A stretch of DNA of 45,311 bases from Gemmatimonadota bacterium. GTDB taxonomy: Bacteria; Gemmatimonadota; Gemmatimonadetes; Gemmatimonadales; Gemmatimonadaceae. Shown here in pieces: positions 1-8,016 of this stretch (position 1 is its first letter; the number at the start of each line of letters is the position of its first letter). The translations under genes were made by a program, and so were the position numbers. The notes beneath the pieces are model-generated. The model had not been told where the DNA came from. It did not search any database and saw only the letters and a list, made by a program, of their open reading frames with translations. Location: contig DAHUXM010000035.1 in assembly GCA_027307165.1 (NCBI GenBank), forward strand, positions 1-45,311, read 5' to 3'.

Positions 1-117
1 CAGCAGAGCGATGCCGCCGGCTTCATTCGCCTGTTCGGTCTCTCTGCGCGCGTCCGTGCCCTACGCGACCAGGAGCGCGCAGTCGAGGCCGCAAGCGGAG
101 ATCAGCAAGCCGCGTAA
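1..117 (+). CDS. argG: Argininosuccinate synthase, C-terminal fragment (cut by window start)
   Basis: An open frame runs from the first base to a TAA at 115-117, encoding 38 residues. The piece contains DAAGFIRLFGLSARVRAL, which resembles the helix-forming C-terminus of argininosuccinate synthase, where a D-A-x-G-F-I-x-L-F-G-L segment precedes the end. The enzyme joins citrulline and aspartate using ATP, the step before ArgH in arginine synthesis. The next gene downstream is argH, which supports the assignment. Only the tail is visible, so the call rests on a short motif plus context. Another protein ending in a similar helix cannot be excluded. Confidence 0.7.
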   Translation, partial: QQSDAAGFIRLFGLSARVRALRDQERAVEAASGDQQAA

Positions 118-146
118 GGGCGGGGCCCCCGTGCCCGCCCCTACAT

Positions 147-228
147 GACCCACGCGATACACGACCCACGCGATACACACGACCCACGCGATACACGATC
201 CACGCGATACACGATCCACGCGATACCT
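147..228. repeat. Five tandem copies of a 16-bp repeat between argG and argH
   Basis: The unit GACCCACGCGATACAC occurs at 147-162, 163-178 and 181-196. It recurs with C-to-T at the fourth base at 197-212, and at 213-228 with a diverged last two bases. A 2-nt AC insertion separates copies two and three. The array ends 7 nt before the argH start codon and so fills the ribosome-binding region. The units touch with no spacers, so this is a direct-repeat (VNTR-like) array and not a CRISPR. Confidence 0.9.
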
Positions 229-235
229 TACGTAA

Positions 236-1645
236 ATGACCGCCGACTCTCACAAACTCTGGGGTGGCCGCTTCGCCGCGCCCACCGCGCACGCACTCGA
301 CGCACTCAATCGCTCGATCGCCACCGACTTCCGGCTCTGGCCATTCGACATCCGACTGTCCCAGGCGTGGGCCTCCGCGCTCGCTGAAGCGGGTGTCCTC
401 ACAGAAGAAGAGCGCGATCAGATCCGCGGCGGCCTCGACGTCGTCGCGGAAAAGCTCGCCAAAGGCGCGCAACCAGAAGGCTCCGACGAAGATGTGCATA
501 CGATGATCGATCGCATGCTCCACATCGAGATCGGCGAACCCGCATCACGCCTGCACACCGGTCGCTCGCGCAACGACCAGGTGGCAACCGCCACACGCAT
601 GTGGACGATGGACGCATCAGCCAGAGTCGATACGGCTGTTCAGGCTCTCCAGCGCGTAATGCTCGAGCACGCAGAGCGATTACGTGCGACGCTGATCCCC
701 GCGTACACACACATGCAGCGCGCCCAGCCGGTCTCCGCCGCACACTGGATGCTGAGCCACTTCTGGCCGCTCGAGCGCGATCGCATTCGCGTGGCAAATG
801 CCGCAGCCTCCGCAGCCACCCTCCCGCTCGGCTCCGGTGCAATCGCCGGATGTGCGTTCCCCGTACCGCGCGACCAGATTCGCAAGGAGCTTGGCTTCGC
901 AAGCATCTCCCGGAATTCGATTGACGCCACCGGCGATCGCGACTTCGTTGCCGACATGCTGTACGCCATGACGATGCTCGGCGTTCACCTGTCCCGTCTC
1001 AGCGAAGACCTGATCCTGTACGGCTCCAGTGAATTCGGATTCGTAACCTTCGGCGACACCTTCAGCACCGGATCGAGCATGATGCCGCAGAAGCGCAACC
1101 CTGATGCGCTCGAGATCGCACGAGGCTCCGCCGGAAGAATGCTCGGCAACCTCACGTCCATCGTAGCAACGATAAAGAGCCTGCCGAGTGGCTACAACAA
1201 GGACCTTCAGGACGACAAGCGCCCCATGTTCGACTCGGTAGATACGATGCTGCTCATCCTCCCCGCGGTCGCCGGAACCCTCGGCGAGCTCCGCTTCAAC
1301 GAGCAGCGCATGCGCGCCGCCCTCTCATCCAGCATGATGGCAACGGACCTGGCCGACTATCTCGTTGCCAAGGGCACCAGTTTCCGAGAAGCGCACGGCG
1401 TCGTCGGTACTCTCATTCGCACCAGCGAAACAAACGGTGTCGAGCTGGACAAGATGCCGTTCAAGACATTTGCGGCCGCACATCCGTCGTTCGACCACGA
1501 CGTGTTCGACTGGCTCTCGCCTGATGCCTCGGTCGCTCGCCGCAACGTCCCTGGCGGAACAGGCCCCGATGCAGTAGATGATCAGATCGCCGCCGCGCAC
1601 TCGGCACTAGGCGCGGCTGTCCGCAGGTTGCAGCTCATTCCCTGA
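236..1645 (+). CDS. argH: Argininosuccinate lyase
   Basis: This 469-residue protein cleaves argininosuccinate to arginine and fumarate, the last step of arginine synthesis, in the cytoplasm. The N-terminus carries KLWGGRF, typical of ArgH. TGRSRNDQVATATR follows near residue 107. The fumarase/aspartase-superfamily signature GSSMMPQKRNPD lies near residue 280 and holds the catalytic serine loop. Length is normal for the family (about 460). The ATG at 236 directly precedes the conserved N-terminal segment and is 7 nt after the tandem repeat. No Shine-Dalgarno sequence is visible, so translation initiation may depend on the repeat region or on coupling to argG, which ends 118 nt upstream. The gene downstream starts 14 nt after the stop. 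Confidence 0.97.
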   Translation: MTADSHKLWGGRFAAPTAHALDALNRSIATDFRLWPFDIRLSQAWASALAEAGVLTEEERDQIRGGLDVVAEKLAKGAQPEGSDEDVHTMIDRMLHIEIGEPASRLHTGRSRNDQVATATRMWTMDASARVDTAVQALQRVMLEHAERLRATLIPAYTHMQRAQPVSAAHWMLSHFWPLERDRIRVANAAASAATLPLGSGAIAGCAFPVPRDQIRKELGFASISRNSIDATGDRDFVADMLYAMTMLGVHLSRLSEDLILYGSSEFGFVTFGDTFSTGSSMMPQKRNPDALEIARGSAGRMLGNLTSIVATIKSLPSGYNKDLQDDKRPMFDSVDTMLLILPAVAGTLGELRFNEQRMRAALSSSMMATDLADYLVAKGTSFREAHGVVGTLIRTSETNGVELDKMPFKTFAAAHPSFDHDVFDWLSPDASVARRNVPGGTGPDAVDDQIAAAHSALGAAVRRLQLIP

Positions 1646-1659
1646 ACCGAGGCGGTACG

Positions 1660-3201
1660 ATGTCCGGCACGCCCGACGAAACACCCACAGGTCCCGATCT
1701 CTCCGCGGGAATTCCAGCATCATCGGTCGCAGACGGCGCCATGCTGCTTGGTCATGTAGGTAACGATCCTGTTCTCGTCGCGCGCGCTGGCGGGTCGCTG
1801 TACGCAATCGGTGCAACCTGTACGCACTACGGCGGACCACTCGCCGAAGGAATCATCGTCGATGACACCGTTCGTTGCCCGTGGCATCATGCGTGCTTCA
1901 GCCTCAAGACAGGCGAGCCGTTGCGCGCGCCCGCACTGGATCGCGTCGCATGTTACCGCGTCGAGGAAAATGCCGGCAACGTGTTCGTGCGCGACACCAT
2001 CGAGCCGCCATCGGCGTACCTGCGCAAGCTTTCCAGTCCTCCGACATCGGTCGTCATAATCGGCGCCGGCGCCGCCGGCGTTGCCGCGGCGGAAATGTTG
2101 CGCAGATGCGGCTACACCAATTCGATCAAGCTCTTCGACCAGCTGCAGACGCCACCGGTCGATCGCCCCAATCTTTCCAAGGATTATCTCGCCGGCACGG
2201 CAGAAGAGGAATGGATCAATCTCAGACCCGATGATTTCTACACGTCACACGATATCGAGCTGATTCGCGGCCGCCGCGTCAGTCGCATCGACACCAGGGC
2301 ACACACAGTACTCACAGACGACGGCGCGAACACCAAGTTCAGCGCGCTGCTTCTGGCAACGGGCAGCTCACCCGTGCGTCTTCCCGTGCCGGGCGCCGAC
2401 CTGCCGACAGTGCACTATCTGCGCACGCTCGACGACAGCAAGGCTATCATTGCAGCTGCACAAACCGGCAAGCGTGCTGTCATTATCGGTGCAAGCTTCA
2501 TCGGTCTCGAAGTCGCTGCATCACTTCGCACCCGCAATATCGAAGTCACGGTAGTCGCGCCCGAATCCCTCCCTCTGGAACGGATACTCGGCCCTGAGCT
2601 TGGCAGAATGGTGAAGAACCTCCACGAGAGCAATGGCGTCACATTCAAGCTGGGAGCGGGTGTCAAGTCCATTACATCGGATGCAGTTCAGCTCGCTGAT
2701 GGCACATCGCTTCCCGCAGACTTCGTTGTCGTCGGCGTCGGAGTCCGTCCCGACGTTGCAATCGCGCAGGATGCCGGCATCAAGGTCGATAACGGCGTCG
2801 TAGTCAGCGCTACACTCGAAACATCCTCTCCTGGAATTTATGCTGCCGGTGATATCGCATCGTGGCCGGATCCGCGCTCTGGCCAGATTCGGGTCGAGCA
2901 CTGGGTCGTTGCGCAACGTCAGGGACAGACCGCCGCACGCAACATGCTGGGTGCAAACGAGCCCTTCACACTCACTCCGTTCTTCTGGAGCCGTCACTAC
3001 GATCTGCAGATCAACTATGTAGGCCGGTCGTCCCGCGACGACAAGCGCAAGGTCGACGGTGATCCGATGAAGCACGACTGCACCGTGACATTCGCGCCGT
3101 CGGGAGATGTCATCAGCGCGCAAGCGGACGTCGGTCGCGATCGATCCAATCTACTGGCCGAAGCGCGGCTGGACGGCGAAATTACGCAGCGTGATTCCTG
3201 A
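1660..3201 (+). CDS. Rieske-domain FAD/NAD(P)H oxidoreductase (AIF/ferredoxin-reductase-like)
   Basis: This 513-residue fusion has an N-terminal Rieske [2Fe-2S] domain followed by a pyridine-nucleotide-disulfide reductase. The iron-sulfur ligands are visible as C54-T-H56 (CTHYGG) and C73-P-W-H76 (CPWHH). The FAD-binding Rossmann motif is VVIIGAGAAGVAAAEM near residue 131. A second dinucleotide fold for NAD(P)H is AVIIGASFIGLEVAASL near 273. The late FAD-contacting motif is IYAAGDIASWPD. This arrangement matches AIFM3-like and rubredoxin/ferredoxin-reductase-like enzymes that pass electrons from NAD(P)H to a carrier or oxygenase. No oxygenase partner is nearby, so the physiological acceptor is unknown. 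No signal peptide is seen, so it is probably cytoplasmic. It lies 14 nt after argH and 12 nt before crcB and may share their transcript. Confidence 0.9.
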   Translation: MSGTPDETPTGPDLSAGIPASSVADGAMLLGHVGNDPVLVARAGGSLYAIGATCTHYGGPLAEGIIVDDTVRCPWHHACFSLKTGEPLRAPALDRVACYRVEENAGNVFVRDTIEPPSAYLRKLSSPPTSVVIIGAGAAGVAAAEMLRRCGYTNSIKLFDQLQTPPVDRPNLSKDYLAGTAEEEWINLRPDDFYTSHDIELIRGRRVSRIDTRAHTVLTDDGANTKFSALLLATGSSPVRLPVPGADLPTVHYLRTLDDSKAIIAAAQTGKRAVIIGASFIGLEVAASLRTRNIEVTVVAPESLPLERILGPELGRMVKNLHESNGVTFKLGAGVKSITSDAVQLADGTSLPADFVVVGVGVRPDVAIAQDAGIKVDNGVVVSATLETSSPGIYAAGDIASWPDPRSGQIRVEHWVVAQRQGQTAARNMLGANEPFTLTPFFWSRHYDLQINYVGRSSRDDKRKVDGDPMKHDCTVTFAPSGDVISAQADVGRDRSNLLAEARLDGEITQRDS

Positions 3202-3213
3202 CGCTCTGCCCGA

Positions 3214-3609
3214 ATGTTGACGATCTGGTACATCGCTGCCGGCAGCGCCCTCGGCGGCGCAGGCCGGTACGTGATAGGGACCGCGCTGCAACAACGCTTC
3301 GGCCTCGCCTTTCCGGTTGGTACGCTCATCGTCAACATTACCGGGAGTCTGCTGCTGGGCTTTCTTCTCCGCCTGGCACTGGGCGGAAGCCAGATCTCGC
3401 CCGAGACACGCATCTTTCTTACCACCGGATTCTGCGGCGGCTACACCACGTTCTCGACGTTCACCTACGAAACAGCGGTCATGGTCGAGAGTGGCCAGTA
3501 TCGTCGCGCAGCAGTGTACATCACGCTGAGCGTCGTTCTGTCGCTGCTTGCGACGTTCAGCGGCTTTGCACTTGCGCAATCTGCTCTCACCTTCCGCGGC
3601 AGAGCCTGA
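3214..3609 (+). CDS. crcB: Fluoride ion channel CrcB/Fluc
   Basis: The 131-residue protein has four predicted membrane segments and the family's landmarks. These are GGAGRYVIG near residue 14, the pore asparagine N41 in GTLIVNITGSLLLGF, and TGFCGGYTTFSTFTYE at 71-86, which supplies the Phe-box and Thr residues lining the fluoride path. CrcB/Fluc works as a dual-topology dimer in the inner membrane and exports fluoride to relieve toxicity. Length is typical (about 125-130). The gene is followed after 2 nt by a DUF190 protein, a pairing seen repeatedly with crcB. I see no fluoride-riboswitch signature in the 12-nt gap upstream. If one exists it would have to lie elsewhere. Confidence 0.95.
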   Translation: MLTIWYIAAGSALGGAGRYVIGTALQQRFGLAFPVGTLIVNITGSLLLGFLLRLALGGSQISPETRIFLTTGFCGGYTTFSTFTYETAVMVESGQYRRAAVYITLSVVLSLLATFSGFALAQSALTFRGRA

Positions 3610-3611
3610 CA

Positions 3612-4028
3612 ATGACGATGCGTGGCCTCAAGGGCGAGCGCGTGCTGATGCGCATTCACATCGGCGAACGTGACAGATTCGAGGGAAAGCCGTTGTACGA
3701 AGCACTCGTCAATCTGCTTCGCACTCGCGGATATGCAGGCGCTACGGTTTTCCGCGGTGTCATGGGCTACGGCGCAAGCGGCCGGCTCGCAACCGATCAC
3801 ATGGAGCTGCTCGCATTCGATCTCCCGCTCGTGATCGAGTGCGTGGATACGCAGGAAAAGATCGAAGCGATTCTGCCCGAGATAGACCTGATGATCGACG
3901 CCGGCCTGATCACACTCGAGCGTGCAAAGGTGATTCTCTATCGAGGCAAGCGCAACGACTCGCCGCCGCACACGCTTCCCGAGGAAGACAGAATAGACAT
4001 CACCGGAGACTGGAAGCAGCAGAAATGA
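3612..4028 (+). CDS. DUF190 protein (PII-like fold) paired with crcB
   Basis: This 138-residue soluble protein starts at ATG 3612, 2 nt after the crcB stop, and is almost certainly co-transcribed with it. It carries the DUF190 pattern: GERVLMRIHIGERDRFEGKP at the N-terminus, then LRTRGYAGATVFRGVMGYG near residue 40, and a C-terminal strand ending in VILYRG. DUF190 proteins have a GlnB/PII-like ferredoxin fold and often neighbour crcB. Their biochemical role in fluoride resistance is not settled. A regulatory or accessory role for the channel is inference from context. A strong terminator follows 5 nt after the stop. Confidence 0.9.
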   Translation: MTMRGLKGERVLMRIHIGERDRFEGKPLYEALVNLLRTRGYAGATVFRGVMGYGASGRLATDHMELLAFDLPLVIECVDTQEKIEAILPEIDLMIDAGLITLERAKVILYRGKRNDSPPHTLPEEDRIDITGDWKQQK

Positions 4029-4032
4029 AAAA

Positions 4033-4064
4033 AGCCCCTGGTCCATGTGACCAGGGGCTGTTTC
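4033..4064. terminator. Bidirectional intrinsic terminator between DUF190 gene and omp gene
   Basis: A perfect 11-bp stem (4033-4043 with 4049-4059) closes a 5-nt CATGT loop. It is preceded by a run of A and followed by GTTTCCT. It sits between two convergent genes and can serve both strands. Confidence 0.9.
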
Positions 4065-4083
4065 CTCGTGCCTTACGGCGCTG

Positions 4084-4650
4084 TTAGAACATCACGCCGA
4101 ACGTGATTGGAACGAAGCTGGTGCTTCCGCCACCATCGTTGTTGAAGTGGTTGTAGCGTGCTTCCACGAAGGCGTTGAAGCCGGACAACGGAATCGTCAG
4201 ACCGCCGCCGAGGTCGAAGCCGAACTTCGTGCCGCTGCTCGCAGAATACGTGCTGCCGCCCGTCGAGGTGCTGACGCCTGGCTTGAAGCCACCAATGCCG
4301 CCGATGACGTACGGCCGAATCCCAGTCATGGTCGGAATGTCATAGACCGCGTTGGCCGTGTACGACCATACGTGTGCGTTGGAGTTGCCCGATCCCTTCG
4401 CGCCGAAGTTGTCGTAGTTCACATCACCGCGAAAGCCGATCGGAATCGCCGGTGATCCAAGTCCCACGTGGCCGCCGATGTTGTAGCCGGTGTTTACACT
4501 GTTCGACAAATCACCCGTGGGGATCGATGCGCCACCAGAGAGCCCTAGCGAGAACGGCTTCGTCGCACTCGTTACACTCTGCGCGCCTGCAACAGTTGCA
4601 CTCGAGATCACTATCGCTGCAACCGCTGCAAACTTTGAAAGACTTACCAT
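4084..4650 (-). CDS. Outer-membrane beta-barrel protein (OmpW/opacity-like)
   Basis: A 188-residue protein with a clear Sec signal peptide (MVSLSKFAAVAAIVISSATVA, cleavage likely after AGA or AQS). Alternating hydrophobic strands rich in glycine and aromatic residues follow. It ends in a terminal strand with phenylalanine (FVPITFGVMF), the usual BAM-recognition signature of outer-membrane barrels. The size fits an eight-stranded barrel. The mature N-terminus has GLSGGASIPTGDLSNSVNTG, shared in pattern with the neighbouring barrel (4806-5351), so the two look like paralogues from a local duplication. A good ribosome site (GAGGGGAG) lies about 6 nt upstream of ATG. The function is unknown; pore, adhesin and structural roles are all possible. 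Confidence 0.85.
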   Translation of the reverse strand: MVSLSKFAAVAAIVISSATVAGAQSVTSATKPFSLGLSGGASIPTGDLSNSVNTGYNIGGHVGLGSPAIPIGFRGDVNYDNFGAKGSGNSNAHVWSYTANAVYDIPTMTGIRPYVIGGIGGFKPGVSTSTGGSTYSASSGTKFGFDLGGGLTIPLSGFNAFVEARYNHFNNDGGGSTSFVPITFGVMF

Positions 4651-4680
4651 GAATTGCTCCCCTCAGAGGTTCTAATCAAA

Positions 4681-4711
4681 CGCGCCTCGGATTCTGAAAA
4701 TCCGCGGCGCG
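4681..4711 (-). terminator. GC-rich hairpin upstream of the omp gene (terminator or leader structure)
   Basis: CGCGCC (4681-4686) pairs with GGCGCG (4706-4711), and CGGATT (4688-4693) with AATCCG (4699-4704), around a 5-nt loop. Read on the minus strand it is followed by TTTGATT. It lies 95 nt past the end of the upstream barrel gene and 31 nt before the start of the next one. It could therefore end the first transcript, or act as a 5' leader hairpin of the second. Confidence 0.6.
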
Positions 4712-4805
4712 ACAATAACACTTTACTTCTATGCCAGGACGATTCAAGGGTTCCGCAAAAACAGGAACAACATTCGTTTATTTGCCATGTTCGCGCATCA
4801 AATGT

Positions 4806-5351
4806 TTAGAACATCAATCCAAGTGTCATTGGGATGTAGTGGATGGAGGTGTATGGTACCTTCTCCGACCGGTTCACATCGTGGTATCGAGCCTCTATGA
4901 ATGCGCCAATGCTGGTGTAGGGGAGCGGGAAGGCAACGCCGGCACCACCGTTCGCACCGAAATCATTTTCGCGTTTCGCAGCACCTGGCAAACGAAGTGG
5001 ATACCAGCCAGCGCCACCTATGAGATACGGCTTTACGTAGCCAACCCTGAACGCCACTACGAGATTCGCAGACAGGGAGTTTATGTGGATGTCAGCGACG
5101 CGGTCGCCCGCGATAGTCTTGCCGTTGAAGCCGGCGTACGCATAGTCGATCCGCATGCCGAGCGGAGATTCCCGGGGCCCTAGCGAGAGAGTCGCGAGCC
5201 CAGCAGCGCCCGCTGAATAGTTGCTGTCGAGCTTTCCCACTGGGATCGCGGCACCGCCGGCCAGGCCCAGATGCAGCGAACTTTGGGCTCGCGCCGAAGG
5301 TGCCAGACATATTCCGATTATGGCTGCTATAGCCATGGCCGAGTGCTTCAT
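4806..5351 (-). CDS. Outer-membrane beta-barrel protein, paralogue of 4084-4650
   Basis: This 181-residue protein has a signal peptide (MKHSAMAIAAIIGICLAPSA, then RAQS) and a barrel-like body. It ends in a C-terminal strand with phenylalanine (YIPMTLGLMF), nearly the same ending as its neighbour. The mature start LGLAGGAAIPVGKLDSNYSAG parallels the start of the adjacent barrel, and the two are similar in length, which supports paralogy. Its start codon lies at the edge of a 56-bp intergenic region carrying inverted AATATCCT repeats. That region also serves the divergent HTH gene at 5408, so the regulator probably controls this gene (inference). The function is unknown beyond outer-membrane location. 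Confidence 0.82.
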   Translation of the reverse strand: MKHSAMAIAAIIGICLAPSARAQSSLHLGLAGGAAIPVGKLDSNYSAGAAGLATLSLGPRESPLGMRIDYAYAGFNGKTIAGDRVADIHINSLSANLVVAFRVGYVKPYLIGGAGWYPLRLPGAAKRENDFGANGGAGVAFPLPYTSIGAFIEARYHDVNRSEKVPYTSIHYIPMTLGLMF

Positions 5352-5353
5352 GT

Positions 5354-5409
5354 ATAATATCCTAATATACTAGGTTAATTGTAAATATCCTCTGATTCTA
5401 GGATATTAT
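5354..5409. promoter_or_regulatory. Divergent promoter with inverted AATATCCT operator half-sites
   Basis: ATAATATCCTA at 5354-5364 is the exact reverse complement of the sequence at 5399-5409. A third half-site AATATCCT (5384-5391) faces its complement at 5400-5407 across 8 nt. A TATAAT hexamer occupies 5353-5358. The last half-site overlaps the ATG of the regulator gene (5408). The arrangement suggests autoregulation and control of the divergent barrel gene, but the binding protein is inferred. Confidence 0.65.
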
Positions 5410-5782
5410 GCCGCTCTACAACACCGCTACAGCCGCAACTGCCATCGGAGTCACCAGCAAGTGGCTCGATAACCTGCTGTCCCACAACCACATACCCGGT
5501 GTCCAGAGCGAGTCGCAGGGCGTGTCCCGCCGCCTTTCACTCGCAGCCGTCACTCAGATTGCGCTGACCAAGGAACTCGTCCAGCTCTTGAATGTTCCCG
5601 TGCCCACGGCCGTGCAGGTCGCCTCAACCATGCTGGCTGACCCGGACGGCAAGAGCCTGGGCGATTCACCCATACGCATTACAATCGACCTGCACGAGTT
5701 CCAGGCTGACGTGCTGCAGTGCCTCGCCCGCGCCGTAGAGCTTGCCCCCACCCGCCGGCGGGGACGCCCGCCCAAAAGATAA
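5408..5782 (+). CDS. Small HTH regulator with C-terminal AT-hook-like tail
   Basis: This 124-residue protein has no family name I can give with certainty. Residues 5-55 (NTATAATAIGVTSKWLDNLL, then HNHIPGV and a SRRLSLAAVTQIAL segment) look like the MerR/excisionase-type winged helix. In that fold the first helices recognise DNA and a wing precedes an R-R/L-S-L helix. The middle is a predicted helical/strand segment. The last residues, RRRGRPPKR, form an AT-hook-like minor-groove motif centred on GRP. A DNA-binding regulator is therefore likely. The ATG lies inside one arm of an inverted repeat with no room for a Shine-Dalgarno site, so the message may be leaderless. The neighbouring divergent omp gene is the likeliest target. 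Confidence 0.7.
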   Translation: MPLYNTATAATAIGVTSKWLDNLLSHNHIPGVQSESQGVSRRLSLAAVTQIALTKELVQLLNVPVPTAVQVASTMLADPDGKSLGDSPIRITIDLHEFQADVLQCLARAVELAPTRRRGRPPKR

Positions 5783-5834
5783 GCTGATCCGCCTTCGGGC
5801 GCGTGCTCGACGCACGTGGGAATAGCGCCCGCAA

Positions 5835-5872
5835 CGAAAGAGGGGCATCTCTTTCGAGACGCCCCTCTTTCG
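5835..5872. terminator. Convergent terminator between HTH gene and cspA
   Basis: CGAAAGAGGGGC (5835-5846) pairs with GCCCCTCTTTCG (5861-5872). The loop contains a further TCTC/GAGA pairing. The A/T-rich outer stem gives T-rich tails on both strands, which suits a bidirectional terminator. Confidence 0.85.
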
Positions 5873-5891
5873 CCATTGCTTCAGGATCGCG

Positions 5892-6104
5892 TTACCCGTT
5901 CATCCGGGTGACATTCTCCGCCGCAGGCCCCTTTTGCCCCTGGACGATGTCGAACTCCACCGCTTCACCCTCTTGCAGCGACTTGAAGCCGTTGCCGGAG
6001 ATGGCGCTGTAGTGAACGAAGCAGTCCTTCTGACCGTTGTCGGGTGTGATGAAACCAAACCCTTTCGCGTCATTGAACCACTTCACCTTTCCGGTCGTGC
6101 GCAT
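5892..6104 (-). CDS. cspA: Cold-shock domain protein (CspA family)
   Basis: A 70-residue single cold-shock domain. RNP1 is KGFGFI (residues 14-19) and RNP2 is CFVHYSAI (about 28-35), the aromatic face that binds single-stranded RNA and DNA. It begins with the family-typical [15 protein letters not shown]. The protein acts as an RNA chaperone in the cytoplasm. Length is exactly that of CspA proteins. The start is fixed by AGGAG about 10 nt upstream of ATG. The region upstream (6105-6250) is a long untranslated leader with a small hairpin, as is usual for cold-shock genes, but nothing shows whether this copy is cold-induced. Confidence 0.96.
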   Translation of the reverse strand: MRTTGKVKWFNDAKGFGFITPDNGQKDCFVHYSAISGNGFKSLQEGEAVEFDIVQGQKGPAAENVTRMNG

Positions 6105-6244
6105 TCCAACTAACTCCTGAATAGAAACTTGTCCGGAAGCAGGAAACGCCTACCCTGACAATACTGCGGGTAGTTCAGATCCCCCGCACAGATCCATAGG
6201 ACGATCCTATGCTGGGCCACAAAATATTGGCGGCCGGAATTTTA
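6105..6244 (-). promoter_or_regulatory. Putative long 5' leader and promoter of cspA
   Basis: Between cspA and the next gene lie about 180 nt without a gene. On the minus strand a TAAAAT hexamer (complement of 6239-6244) is a possible -10 box, but no well-spaced -35 box is visible. An ATAGGA/TCCTAT hairpin occupies 6196-6210. A roughly 125-nt leader would be consistent with cold-shock genes. Promoter placement is tentative. Confidence 0.3.
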
Positions 6245-6288
6245 GGCAATAGACAAGTTTTCCTTCAAATTGATCCTGCGGCCAACGG

Positions 6289-6735
6289 TTACTGCACGAC
6301 CCTGAACGCCTGCACGAAGTATCTGGTCTCGCCAAAACAGGTAGTGGGCACACCCCTGTGCTCCCCGTATGACAGGGTCACTTGCTTTCCACCCGCCAGC
6401 TGGAGCGCCCTCGCCACCGAATCGTTCCGGATCGTGAAATCGAACACGGTTGCGCCCTTCCCGGTCGTGTCGCCAGGCGCCACCGCCGGCGCCCCCGGTA
6501 TGGGCGCCACCGCAAGCTCGCCTTCCCACGTCTTACAGAGCCATCCGCGCTGAGTCAGGTTCTTCACGTAACCGGTTCGCTCACCGGAGGAATAAACGAA
6601 GCCGAGCGTCCCCCAGGTCCAGAGTCCCGCGCCAAGTATCAGCACCAGCACTACCGGTACGCCAACCCTGAGCCACAGCCGGCGCTTCTTCTTCGGTGTT
6701 GTCGCTGCTTGCGGTATCGGTTCGCTCGACGTCAT
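6289..6735 (-). CDS. Membrane-anchored conserved protein of unknown function
   Basis: This 148-residue protein has a lysine/arginine-rich N-terminus (KKKRRLWLR). One transmembrane segment follows at about residues 24-46 ([19 protein letters not shown]), and then a periplasmic domain. The domain has the conserved pattern [25 protein letters not shown] and ends with CFGETRYFV near residue 135, giving two cysteines that could form a disulfide. Proteins with this S-G-E-R-x-G-Y and G-W-x-C-K-T-W-E-G-E-L pattern are widespread; from memory some database entries carry an unrelated dehydrogenase name, which this sequence does not support. It is divergent from ispG with about 30 nt between starts. Confidence 0.75.
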   Translation of the reverse strand: MTSSEPIPQAATTPKKKRRLWLRVGVPVVLVLILGAGLWTWGTLGFVYSSGERTGYVKNLTQRGWLCKTWEGELAVAPIPGAPAVAPGDTTGKGATVFDFTIRNDSVARALQLAGGKQVTLSYGEHRGVPTTCFGETRYFVQAFRVVQ

Positions 6736-6765
6736 CCCTTTTCTCTCCGCGGTTACTTTTCGAGT

Positions 6766-8016
6766 ATGCCCTTCGGACCGCGCAGAAGAACGGTGACGAC
6801 CCTCGTCGGCGACGTCGCCGTCGGGTCAGACCATCCGGTCGTGGTGCAGTCCATGACCAACACAGATACCGCTGACGTCGGTGGCACCGTCGCCCAGGTT
6901 GCGGCTCTCGCCGCCGCTGGATCTCAGCTCGTACGTGTCACTGTCAATAATGAGCCTTCAGCAGCCGCCGTGCCGGAAATCGTCAAACGGCTTGCTGATC
7001 TTGGAATCGATGTCCCCATCGTCGGCGACTTCCACTACAACGGCCACATCCTGCTCGCAAAGTATCCCGACGCAGCACGTGCTCTCGCGAAATATCGCAT
7101 CAATCCTGGAAACGTGGGCGGTAAGCGACGCGACGAACACTTCCGCACCATCGTCCGGATCGCCATCGATAACTCCAAGCCGGTCCGCATCGGCGTAAAC
7201 TGGGGCTCGCTCGATCAGGACCTCCTCACTTCCATGATGGACGAGAACGCGATCCGCCCCGATCCCCTCGGCGCACGCGACGTCTACATCGAAGCAATGC
7301 TCGAAAGCGCACTTCGTTCGGCAATACTCGCCGAAGAGACGGGCCTGGGACACGATCGGATCATCATCTCCGCCAAGGTCTCCGGTGTCAACGATCTCGT
7401 CGACATCTACCGCCTCCTCGCCGCACGCTGCGATTATCCGCTTCATCTCGGTCTGACCGAGGCGGGACTCGGCATGAAGGGGATCGTCGCCAGTACCGCC
7501 GGACTCTCGATTCTGCTGAGCGAAGGGATCGGCGACACCATTCGCGTCTCGCTCACCCCAAAGCCGGGCGGCGACAGAACCGAGGAAGTGCTGGTCGCCC
7601 AGCAGATCCTCCAGTCACTCGGTTTGCGATCCTTCACACCGCAGGTGACGTCATGTCCCGGTTGTGGCCGAACGACATCGACATTCTTCCAGCACATGGC
7701 GGAAGACATCCAGACCTACCTGCGCGAGCAGATGCCTGAATGGCGCGCACAGTACCCGGGCGTCGTCGAGATGAAGGTTGCAGTGATGGGGTGCATAGTG
7801 AACGGACCCGGTGAGAGCAAGCACGCCAATATCGGCATCTCCCTTCCAGGCACATTCGAAGATCCCAAGGCTCCCGTGTACGTCGACGGCAAGCTTGCGG
7901 TGACGCTCAAAGGTGATAACATCGTTCCCGAGTTCCTTAAAATTCTCGACGACTATGTGGAACGAACCTATGGCGCCATCAGCGGCGCTGGAAGCAACAT
8001 CACAGCTGGAGTCTGA
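6766..8016 (+). CDS. ispG: 4-hydroxy-3-methylbut-2-enyl diphosphate synthase (flavodoxin)
   Basis: The 416-residue enzyme converts MEcPP to HMBPP in the MEP isoprenoid pathway using a [4Fe-4S] cluster. The three cysteine ligands are C297 and C300 (SCPGCGRT) and C343 ([10 protein letters not shown]), with the fourth ligand Glu350 in NGPGES. The TIM-barrel start [20 protein letters not shown] and the segment [10 protein letters not shown] are typical. The open frame extends 128 codons upstream, but that part overlaps the opposite gene. ATG 6766 gives the family N-terminus, so it is chosen. Length matches the short bacterial form without the inserted domain of plants and chlamydiae. The next gene overlaps its 3' end by about 47 nt. 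Confidence 0.97.
   Translation: MPFGPRRRTVTTLVGDVAVGSDHPVVVQSMTNTDTADVGGTVAQVAALAAAGSQLVRVTVNNEPSAAAVPEIVKRLADLGIDVPIVGDFHYNGHILLAKYPDAARALAKYRINPGNVGGKRRDEHFRTIVRIAIDNSKPVRIGVNWGSLDQDLLTSMMDENAIRPDPLGARDVYIEAMLESALRSAILAEETGLGHDRIIISAKVSGVNDLVDIYRLLAARCDYPLHLGLTEAGLGMKGIVASTAGLSILLSEGIGDTIRVSLTPKPGGDRTEEVLVAQQILQSLGLRSFTPQVTSCPGCGRTTSTFFQHMAEDIQTYLREQMPEWRAQYPGVVEMKVAVMGCIVNGPGESKHANIGISLPGTFEDPKAPVYVDGKLAVTLKGDNIVPEFLKILDDYVERTYGAISGAGSNITAGV

Noticed and set aside
147-228. CRISPR-like array
   Set aside because: Units are 16 bp, contiguous and lack spacers; they form a tandem repeat.
2521-3123. 200-codon frame on the minus strand within the Rieske/FAD reductase
   Set aside because: Antisense shadow of a strongly supported gene, with no domain signal.
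3202-3213. Fluoride riboswitch before crcB
   Set aside because: The gap is only 12 nt and no fluoride-aptamer pattern is visible upstream within the reductase end.
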